Origin: Opeltia flavorubescens
Taxonomy: Eukaryota > Ascomycota > Lecanoromycetes > Teloschistales > Teloschistaceae
DNA length: 64,000 bases
Assembly: GCA_000442125.1 (NCBI GenBank)
Contig: KE546981.1
Span: 310,001-374,000 of the forward strand
Direction of reading: 5' to 3'
Shown here: positions 11,480 to 19,531 of the stretch, in pieces
Layout of the letters: each line of letters starts with the position of its first letter
How positions within the stretch are numbered: the stretch's first letter is position 1
Made by a program: the position numbers and the translations under genes
The notes under the pieces: generated by a model
Seen by the model: the letters and a program-made list of their open reading frames with translations, nothing else
What the model was told of the DNA's origin: nothing
Database searches by the model: none

Positions 11480-12842
11480 GCGCTAGATAATCATCTGGCG
11501 GCGAGAACGCCATTGTTCACTGATTTGAATGTGGAGATGATCAAAAGTGAGATAGAAGTTAGTGAGATAAGATGTACAATTCGAGGAGGCAGTCTTAGAT
11601 TGGATTCTCAGACGAGCTTAACTTGTTTAAGAACAAAGAGGTTGTATAACTTTGTATGGGCTCGATGGTGGATGATCAGGACTCCGTGCCGCCCCTTCAT
11701 CTTCAGCATGCCGCACGGCTCGTTTGGCCCTTTGGTAAAGAAACCGTTTACAGCTTCATATAGCTGGTGTTGCCATGACACGAGGAAAATACTGCGTTAG
11801 CTCACGGTATCTTGACATGTCTCACTCCCTCCGTACTACTTTCTCTGTGTTGCTTTGCCAGTGGAATGGAAAGCGCTAAAGACTCGATCATCTCATCGCT
11901 AAATTGACTAGATTCTTAGCATTCGGGAAGAAACTCACACGCGGAGGCGTTGTGTTCTTCGGAAGCTGCTTTCTCTTCTCCTTTGAGTGANGCCGAAGTT
12001 GTTTAGTCCAGATCGTGCTTTACTTTCTCGAAGTATTGGTATTGGCCCTTGATGAGTATTTTCAAGCGATTATATTTTGCTGTCGCGGTGTCTACATAAA
12101 AGACTGCTGCGTCGATGAAGGGAGTTCCATTCTTTTACGATGGGTGATGAATAGAGATATAGCGATAGAAATGTGCGAGGGGTGAAATCCTTTAGCATGA
12201 GTCTCTGTATTTCAGAAGACGAGGTAACGATTTGCAAGGGCAACAAACAGTTTATTGGCAAGGGAAGAGCTCAGAGAAGCTTGGAAAGAAAAGAATAATC
12301 AGGAGCAGTCATATTTATGGAAATCGAACTGAGAATGGGGAAATTTCAGGATTGAAAGAGCGATATGAGAATCTCGATACAAGAGGCAATGAGAAACTCA
12401 AATTCCATGATATATACAGAGTATTGGCTGTCTCAGCGTCGAGGATCTGGAAGTGCAAGCGATCGAAGAAAGTTTGCGGGGTTGTCGTTTTCATTGCTTT
12501 GAGACCATAAATGCTAATAATCCGTTCATGTAATCCACGGAACTTTGGATTGCGATCACAGCGTTGGCAACAAGGGGAAAAGTATATGAACGCAATTCAA
12601 CCGAATTTTCTCCTGCTTTCCAACTGGAGTTTCGACGTTGAAGCAGGTCCTCGTGTGGAAGGAGCTGTGAAGTCGCCATTTGCGCTCATTCACTAGACCA
12701 CAGAAAACGGGTAGAAAGGGTAGGTCGATGTGCTTCATGGAAGACTCATCAGATCGCCCCCTTTTGGGAAGCTATTGTCCATAGTAATTAAATTTGTAAG
12801 TATAGCGAGACAAGAGGTCACCAGCACTAGCCAAAAACTTGA

Positions 12843-14192
12843 CTAAAGTTTTGGCTTTCCTACACCCCATATCTCTGCTGATGGATTATTGACGTTATCG
12901 CCAACAGTACCGGGCGTTTCGGGACCCGCATTGCTAGCAGATAATGGATCTGAAGCCTTCCGAGACGGTTCTGGCCAAGCATCAGAAGGGCTGCTCGTGA
13001 TCAAGGAAGCCGTATTGATCAAGGTCTCTTCAGCTTCCTTCTCAATTCTTTCGATCAGCTCTTGGCAAGTCGGAATGTCGTGAATGAGCCCAATGACCTG
13101 ACCAGCCGTCCAGACCTACTCAAATTGTTAGCAATAGCGACGCCCAGCGAAGAAGAAAACCAAACCCCATGATCCACATCTCCATTTAGAAACACCTCCC
13201 TTCCTCTCTTCCCACTGACATACGGCGCCACATCTTCGAATTTCCCACTCTGACTCTCCCGCTCCACCTTCACCGCCTCTTTTGCAACCTTGTTTCCAAA
13301 CAACCTCGATGTATTCCTCCACCTCCGAAGCACCAGCTCCGTATCCGTCTCCTGAGCCTGTACTATCGCCTCTTTCACATTCATATGTATCGGCGCCTCA
13401 ACAGTACACATGAATCTCGTCCCCATATTGATGCCCTCCGCCCCCAAACTCAAAGCCGCAGCCAGACCTTGCCCATCTGCAAACCCACCGGAGGCAATGA
13501 ACGGCACCTTAACACTCTGCCTCGCTCTCGAAAGCAGAATGAAGTTTGTAATATCACTCTCCCCGACATGTCCGGCACACTCAAAGCCATCAATTGAGAG
13601 AAAGTCCACTCCAAGCTTTATAGCTGATTGTGCATGCCTGATCGTGGTGCATTTATGTAGGATGGTGCAGTCCGCTTTCTTAAGCTGCTGGATCACAGGA
13701 CCGGGGCTGTTACCAGCTGTTTCGACTATACGGATTCCTTCAGAGATGATGACGGAGGCGTAGGCGTGGTAATCTGGTGGAACGAGTGCGGGAAGTAGAG
13801 TGAGATTAACGGCGAAGGGATATCGGGTCATGGATCGGCATTTCCGGATTTCGGCACGGAGATCTTCAGGGGTGGGTTGAGTAAGGGCGGTAAGCTATCT
13901 TGGTATCAATCATGAGGAAAAGGTCTGGTGATGAAGATGCTTGGGGCGGTAAAAACTTACTATTCCGAGTCCACCTGCATTACTGACAGCACTTGCGAGT
14001 TCAGCGTAACCGACCCTAGGATGAGTGCAAATCAGCGCCTGTTAGCTCTCGTTTTGTGGAATCAAAGTCGCACCATTGCATGCCACCCTGTACGATTGGT
14101 ACTACGGTAACATAAGCTTTCGAAACACCCGGTGAAAGAGCAGGCTCACCTCGAATACCGAGCTTCCTCGTCAGCGCTGTGGTGAACGGCAT
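12843..14192 (-). CDS. Nitronate monooxygenase (2-nitropropane dioxygenase family)
   Basis: Five exons on the minus strand: 14192-14150, 14101-14074, 14015-13961, 13894-13166 and 13115-12843. All introns are 48-66 bases with GT...AG, and the joined exons keep one frame. The protein starts MPFTTALTRKLGIRVPIVQG GMQW and has the family's FMN-barrel signatures: VGYAELASAVSNAGGLGI, then DGFECAGHVGE (the His is the expected catalytic base in the family), SGGFADGQGLAAALSLGAEG for phosphate binding, and NMGTRF. The enzyme oxidises alkyl nitronates to carbonyls and nitrite using FMN and O2. A Ser/Pro-rich tail of about 50 residues follows the usual end (IPTCQELIERI). Probably cytosolic or peroxisomal; the C-terminus (KPKL) is not a clear PTS1. 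Confidence 0.9.
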
Positions 14193-14808
14193 CCCTAAGC
14201 GCTTGAATCAAGACTAAATGTAAAGCTTCAGCATAGATTTCAGGGCATTGTCATTATCAGACGGGTTCGAAACTTTATATGAGCTTCATTGAGATCAGAC
14301 GCTGACGCTGGAGTGTTTGGTTCGACTGATACTGAGAGGACAACGGCTTGGAAGATGCCGAGGCATTTCCCGATCAGGCAATTCGTCCTATCGATACACG
14401 TGATAGGCTTTCTTTTTCGAAATTAGTAAAAATGGGTGCTCGCAGCGGCAATGGTCTGAATTATTGTAGGATTGGGCGATTTCACATAGAGCCAAATTGA
14501 TTGTGACGGGTATCAATCATGGAATTGATCTGGCTATCTATTTCCCTTTCCAGGGTCTTCGAGGTACCGATGTTCCACAAAGGAAGCATGTACTGGATGC
14601 TCTGATGACATTGAAACCTATGTCTTTCCTGTCACTTCCTCAATATCTCCCATCGGCCCATCCTCCACAAAGCTATCCATGTAGCGTCTAGAAAAGAATC
14701 ATCGATCAATGACATCCGGGAATCAAGCCCAGAGCCATAGATCTAGCAAGATGCGAAATATTTTTGAACATCCCCATCCTCCCAGACCTCAAGCCCCGAT
14801 ACCCTTCC
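14193..14808. other. Intergenic between nitronate monooxygenase and GH128-like gene
   Basis: Holds the 5' flank of the monooxygenase gene and the 3' flank of the GH128-like gene, both on the minus strand. No gene or repeat seen. Confidence 0.5.
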
Positions 14809-16296
14809 TCACAAATCCGCATAAAACCTCCCCAACTCATTCAACTTCCCATCACCATCGATGAAATTCGGTCCACTCCCCGCCTTCCCAACCTCATCCG
14901 GCACATACGCATATGCCTTCACCCAGTCCTGCGCTTCCAACCACGGCACCACATCCTGCAAGAATCCTTTCTGCTCCTCCACAGATCCCACAACCTCAAA
15001 ATTATCCAGCCAAACTCCCCCTGCAATGTTGTACTTAGTGGCCAAATCATGTGCGCGATTCATCGTCGTCTTCAACTCATTGACAGTCCCCTCGTAGTAT
15101 TTATTCATGTAATGAATAGCCAAGAATCCGATACTGCATCCCTGACACTGCTGCAGAAACTGCTCCAACCATTCAAAATCGCCATCGGTTTGCAATGTTG
15201 TGGGAGCGCTGATGGAAATCCCCTTGTCAGCAAAAGGCTGCATACTCTTCTTGAAGAGTTGCACGACTTGTTGGACTGGGAGTTTCGCTGCGGCGGGTTC
15301 ACCGTAGGAGAAGAGGTATGTTGCTCCCTTTGCCACTTGTGCCGCGGCGTTTTTGGTGAAGGTGCCGTCGGCATCGGAGTCGGGGTTGTAATTTTGGGGG
15401 ACGAATTGGACGCTTGACGGGAGGGTGGGAGGTGGAGCAGAGTACCAGTCTCCGAGCCAGGAGATTTTGCCGGTACCGATGGCGGCGGTGAGGGCGTTTT
15501 GAGAGTTACCGGAGGCGATGACGCCACGTTTTGTTTTGAAAGGGAGGCCGGGTTGGGGTGCGGGTGATTTTACTGGTGGAGCTGAGGATGATTTTGGTGG
15601 GTCCGGAGCTGAAGGAGAGGATGCTGGTGGAGCTGGTGCTGACGAGGTAGCGGACGATGCTGAAATTGGAGCTACCGCTACCGAACTGGATACGACCGAG
15701 GCAGCGGAAGTAGGTGAAGCGGCGGGCTCGGAGCTCGATTGACTTGAAGCAGGAGATACGGGAGTAGCTACAGGTCCGGCAAATGTGGGGATAGCAGGTT
15801 GAGAGCTGGTTTCAACGGCAGTAGAGGACACCGAAGGAGCCACAGCCACAAGAGATGAAGAGGGTAGAGTGGTATCAGCGATGGGAACTGATGGTGAGGA
15901 AGGTGCCTGTTCGTTTACGCTGGCGGAGACGGTCACAGTCTCTGTGGTTGATGCAGGCACTGTGACTGTCACGGTATCGGCGCAGGTTTCAGCGTTGGCG
16001 TTGACGGCATCGACGGAGGACGGTGAGACCTCTGAGAAAGTCGAAGCAGTCACGGTACCGGTCACGGACGGTGTATCAACGCTGGTTTGGGCGTATGAAG
16101 TGTAAACACTGGTAAAAGACGATATACCAGTCGGACCAACAATACCAGTGCCGGTTCCAATGGGAACAGTGTTGTTGGCAAAGACTGGACGGTAATGTTT
16201 GACATGGTGAGGGTGGTGGGAGTTCATATGCTTTTCGTGAGGGGCGGCCAATGCTGAGCTGAGCAGCACAGCTGCGGTAACGAAGAGATAACGCAT
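14809..16296 (-). CDS. Secreted GH128 (Asl1-like) glycoside hydrolase-family protein
   Basis: Single exon, 495 residues. Residues 1-18 are a signal peptide (MRYLFVTAAVLLSSALAAP). Residues 40-250 are a Ser/Thr/Ala/Pro-rich linker that is probably heavily O-glycosylated, and 255-495 form the Asl1-like catalytic domain (KRGVIASGN, WLGDWYS, FVPQNYNPD, then IGFLAIHYM and NGAFVDxG-type end FIDGDGKLNELGRFY). The family cleaves or binds beta-1,3-glucan, so a cell-wall role is likely. Glu333 in SYGEP fits the general acid. In the strand where the nucleophile Glu is usual (W-x-T-E-F), this protein has WLDNFE, with Asn432 at the Glu position. It may therefore be a binding or altered protein rather than a normal hydrolase; alignment is by eye. 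Confidence 0.82.
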   Translation of the reverse strand: MRYLFVTAAVLLSSALAAPHEKHMNSHHPHHVKHYRPVFANNTVPIGTGTGIVGPTGISSFTSVYTSYAQTSVDTPSVTGTVTASTFSEVSPSSVDAVNANAETCADTVTVTVPASTTETVTVSASVNEQAPSSPSVPIADTTLPSSSLVAVAPSVSSTAVETSSQPAIPTFAGPVATPVSPASSQSSSEPAASPTSAASVVSSSVAVAPISASSATSSAPAPPASSPSAPDPPKSSSAPPVKSPAPQPGLPFKTKRGVIASGNSQNALTAAIGTGKISWLGDWYSAPPPTLPSSVQFVPQNYNPDSDADGTFTKNAAAQVAKGATYLFSYGEPAAAKLPVQQVVQLFKKSMQPFADKGISISAPTTLQTDGDFEWLEQFLQQCQGCSIGFLAIHYMNKYYEGTVNELKTTMNRAHDLATKYNIAGGVWLDNFEVVGSVEEQKGFLQDVVPWLEAQDWVKAYAYVPDEVGKAGSGPNFIDGDGKLNELGRFYADL

Positions 16297-17065
16297 TGTC
16301 TTGCGGAATCTGACTTAAAGCTGGCTTTTAGTTATTGGTTGTCAATCGGATTTTGATGCTACAAATGGCCGCTTGGGCTCTGAGTCTTCAAAGTGATCTG
16401 AAATGAGTGAACGGCTGAAGAGCCAAGTAATGGAATCGAACTTAATGAGAGTGTGAAAAGAAAGCTTGCACAGCAACGCGAAAAAAATGACAGTGAGTTA
16501 AAGAAAGAAAGAAGAGAGGAACATTGTGATGAAGGAAAAGTGATGAGAAAGGGGCAAATTAGAGGTTGTCAATACTCCGACAACATTTTCTACTACCCCT
16601 CTCTTGCTTCCTAAAGAGGTTTGTGTTGGTTTGAAAGCACCTTGCAGAGGATTACAGGTCAACATGGGCTATTATGATCTTCCATTCGCTGACGAGCTTC
16701 TGAAACCCGAATGTTTGTCGTCCTGATTGNAAATTGAGGAAACATCAGCCAATCGATAAAGCCAGCCTAAAATGACGTGCATAGTCTAGATGTCCGGTCC
16801 CCCTGATTTCAGGGGGCGGGGTAATGACACCAGGAACAAATGTGTTTCAAAGCAAAGGCTAGAACATTAGAATGTAGGGTTAGGGTACGTCTTGCAGGTC
16901 TCAGAGCTGCAGCCAATGAAGCGACACATCGAATCAGAAACCGCAGAAAGATATCTATCACTCGACCTTTGAATAACGGGCAATTCCTGGATTATAATAC
17001 CCTCCGCACCTCCGTCTCTATCTAGATCCATACCCTCGTGGCTACCTTACCCGCCTCCCCCTGTA
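16297..17065. other. Intergenic, 5' flank of the GH128-like gene
   Basis: Upstream region of the GH128-like gene on the minus strand. Purine-rich near 16480-16560. One unknown base at 16730. No gene seen. Confidence 0.5.
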
Positions 17066-18199
17066 CTACATTGATGTGTGCTCCCGCCATCCCAGTATTC
17101 TTCCGTCAGCGTTTGCTCTCCCAATCTGATTTCTCCTTACTAACTCCGGATCTTCATCACCATCATCGTCATCGTCATTGCTATTTCCACCAAACCCTCC
17201 CCCTCCTCCTGTATGTGCTGGTGCTGGTGCTGGTGCTGCCATCGCTGCTGCTATTGCCATTGCTTCTGCCGCTGTTGTGGTCGCTGTAGTGGCTGCTCTT
17301 GTGGCTGCTATTATGGCTGCCGTTGATGCTGCCGTTGGTACTCCTGATGGTGGCGCAGCTGCTACTATCGTTGTCGTTGCTGCCGTTGTTCTAGTAGTCG
17401 TTACTACTGTCAGTACTCCAGATTGTGGCGCTGCTCCTGGTACAGTTGTTGCTGCTACCATTACTGCTCCTGCCGTTGCTGCTGCTACTGCCATTGTTTC
17501 AGTCGTCGCTGCTACCTCTGCTTCTTCCTGTAGTATCGGTGCCGAGGACGCCCTCCTAGGTTCACTCCTGTCATAAGGTATATGATTTGAGCGATCTGGC
17601 GGAGAGAAAGACAAATGGTCAGGGCGGGCCGTATAGGCTGGCGACGATAGAGAGGAGATCTCTTGACTGGGGTCAGAAGTATGAATGGGTGTTGAGTCCA
17701 CTGTAGGTGATGGTAGGTTCAATTCGGGAATCTGGGAATCCGGTATATGGTGATGCTGTGTGGAGCTGGAACAGGGGGCCGATGCTGGGTATAACGAGAC
17801 TTTGGGGGAACCGGAGCTTGATTGTGGGAACATTTGTACTGTTTGACCGAAGCCTTCCTCTGCTGCGGATGGGTTTGTGGAAGATGGGAGGCGGACAGAT
17901 GGGGTATGCTGTCTTCTTATAGGAAATGGAAAGGATGGGCGGGTTTGTACAAAGTTGGTTGGAGGCAAATGGTTTGGAGGCAGATGAATGGAGCCGCCAG
18001 TTGGGATCAACGAAGGTAGAGAGTAGATTGGTTTGGTTTGCGCAAATGAACAATGAAGTGGAGCCATGATCACTGGAATGGCGCTGTTGTAGAATATGAA
18101 CGGTATTGAAGACGAGCCAAGAGGGTAACTATAGAACATAGGAAATCTTGGTGATGTTAGGACCATGGAGTGAGACGTGGAAAGAAGACATATAGACAA
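17066..18199 (-). CDS. Low-complexity hypothetical protein
   Basis: An open frame of 377 codons. Residues 45-215 are Pro/Ser rich and disordered, 216-320 are almost pure Ala/Thr/Val/Met coded by a GCN/ACN trinucleotide-like tract, followed by a Gly run, an Asp run and a charged end (DEDPELVRRNQIGRANADGR). No domain is recognised. Met45 (18067) is an alternative start. The long frame may partly result from the triplet composition, because the plus strand is also open through the tract (17178-17576). The smooth disordered region and the acidic end favour a real protein, but this is uncertain. Confidence 0.4.
   Translation of the reverse strand: MSICLLSTSHSMVLTSPRFPMFYSYPLGSSSIPFIFYNSAIPVIMAPLHCSFAQTKPIYSLPSLIPTGGSIHLPPNHLPPTNFVQTRPSFPFPIRRQHTPSVRLPSSTNPSAAEEGFGQTVQMFPQSSSGSPKVSLYPASAPCSSSTQHHHIPDSQIPELNLPSPTVDSTPIHTSDPSQEISSLSSPAYTARPDHLSFSPPDRSNHIPYDRSEPRRASSAPILQEEAEVAATTETMAVAAATAGAVMVAATTVPGAAPQSGVLTVVTTTRTTAATTTIVAAAPPSGVPTAASTAAIIAATRAATTATTTAAEAMAIAAAMAAPAPAPAHTGGGGGFGGNSNDDDDDGDEDPELVRRNQIGRANADGRILGWREHTSM
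17215..17560. repeat. Imperfect GCT/GTT trinucleotide-rich tract
   Basis: A 350-base stretch made mostly of GCT, GTT, GCC and ACT triplets, including a short pure GGTGCT run near 17217-17240. It keeps open frames on both strands. It codes Ala/Thr runs in the minus-strand hypothetical gene. Confidence 0.7.
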
Positions 18200-18374
18200 G
18201 TGTAAATATAGAAGTCATCAAAGAAGAAAGGAGAAAGTGTTGGCAGACAACAATGATCAATGAATGCAAACCCGAACAAATCATTAGGCTTTGCACAGCG
18301 CATCATAAGAGTCATCTTCATCAAGCGCAAAGAACCAGCAAAACCTTGTGACTGGTTGTTGTAATACCACTTGC

Positions 18375-19257
18375 CTATGCCGCANCCCTGCCACTGCTTG
18401 TTCTTTGTCTTTGATACAACCATCGGTTGTTCAAACCTACACTTGCTCCCTGCCCCTTTCCCGTCACAGGGCTAGGTGTACTGGGCAAGCACCAACGACT
18501 ATCATTCTTCCCTGGCCCCAACGGCGATGGTAAAACCAGACTTTCTCTCCGGCTATTGTGCCCGCTACGTAATTGCTTCTGCCACAACGGACTCGCGGAT
18601 GGTGAAAAGGGACTGTCGCTTGCTAATCTGCTAAATGATGGAGATTCTGATGATCGTTCTCTGCCTGAGAAGGGTGTACTGCCAGTGCTGCTTCGATTGC
18701 TTCTATTGCTTGCTGGTGAGCTATTGCGAGGCGTTGGTGAGCGCGCATAGCGTGGTGGTGTGATGTATTGTGTACCTGGATTCAGCGGAGGTGTTGCGTT
18801 TGGATCGAGTCCTAGCAAAGCGCGTTGAGATGGTGTAAGAGGAATATCAGGAACATTGTCTTGGCCTTTGTAGAGAGGAAAGAGAGCGACAAGGATATTG
18901 ATAAAGGGCAGAGAGATGGATATGAGGAGAGCGTTGTGGATTTTTGATTGTACATCTGCAGAGAATACGAAGGAGAGGGTTTCAGGGCTTTAATTGCAGC
19001 GTCAGTATACGAACATAATTATGGGTTGTGAAATGTACACACCTGGATTGCAGAAAACTTCGCAGAAGCCATAGTATGACGATGAAGCCGGCGTTGAGTA
19101 TTATCCGTTGAACATTGCTGTCGTCGAATGTGCTTGCTCTTTGTCGTCGTGAGATCTCATCGAAACCAGGATGTCTCCATCGACCTGGTGACGGGGTAGC
19201 GGTTGCTGGCTGTGATATCCTTGCGTTGGTAGATTGGAGGTTTCCTTGGCTAGCCAT
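18375..19257 (-). CDS. POM34: Nucleoporin POM34 homologue
   Basis: Two exons, 19257-19043 and 18987 to about 18375, with a 55-base intron. The first exon (MASQGNLQSTNARISQPATA) has a WRHPGFDEISRRQRASTFDD segment and the first membrane span (LNAGFIVILWLLRSFL). The second has a second span (LLISISLPFINILVALFPLY) followed by PLTPSQRALLGLDP and YITPPRYARSPTPR, the hallmarks of fungal Pom34. The rest is a Ser-rich tail ending near NNRWLYQRQR. The protein anchors the nuclear pore in the pore membrane with Pom152 and Ndc1. An unknown base at 18385, ten bases before the stop, leaves the last residues and the stop uncertain. Head-to-head with HID1. Confidence 0.82.
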
Positions 19258-19531
19258 TTCCGGTGTGAACCCCGAAACAAATCCGGTCGCTGAGGACGTG
19301 GGTGATATCTATTTTCATTAGTATCTCAAAGCCACTGATCAAATAATGTTTCAATCCAGCCACCGACTCAAAGCACGCGACGCGGTTGAACAAGCGCGCG
19401 TCACGAGCGCCGAGCAAGCCTTATCCGGACTTGCAGAGCCTCAATATGTCATCGTAAATACCGGTCATCATAAAAGAACGCTAGCTAGAATTCACGACAG
19501 AACATGTCAAGGCAGAAGCTTGTAATTAGCC
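19258..19531. promoter_or_regulatory. Divergent promoter between POM34 and HID1
   Basis: Only 274 bases separate the two start codons, so both promoters share it. An ATG at 19346 opens a 59-codon frame that stops at 19525, six bases before the HID1 ATG; whether it lies inside the HID1 transcript is unknown. No clear TATA box. Confidence 0.5.

Larger units (their letters stand above)
4669..12842. other. Gene-poor AT-rich stretch with coding relics
   Basis: Eight kilobases hold no intact gene that I can support. Open frames are short and often lack an ATG. Several short pieces nevertheless read like protein: about 7080-7140 minus (SLRAEKAQEEEDVKAQDEA), 7957-8150 plus, 8990-9210 minus, 10440-10630 minus, 10910-11160 minus and 11195-11480 minus. 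The last three lie in line on one strand and could be exons of a single dead gene. Stretches near 7180-7250 and 9370-9480 are rich in TA dinucleotides. Single unknown base at 11991. The picture fits a gene graveyard or mutated old repeats; no transposase, reverse transcriptase or terminal repeats were recognised. Confidence 0.5.

Noticed and set aside
14764-15417. 217-codon plus-strand open frame
   Set aside because: It is antisense to the GH128-like catalytic domain, whose minus-strand reading is conserved protein.
17178-17576. Ala/Val-rich plus-strand open frame
   Set aside because: Produced by the triplet-rich tract; no start context, no domain.
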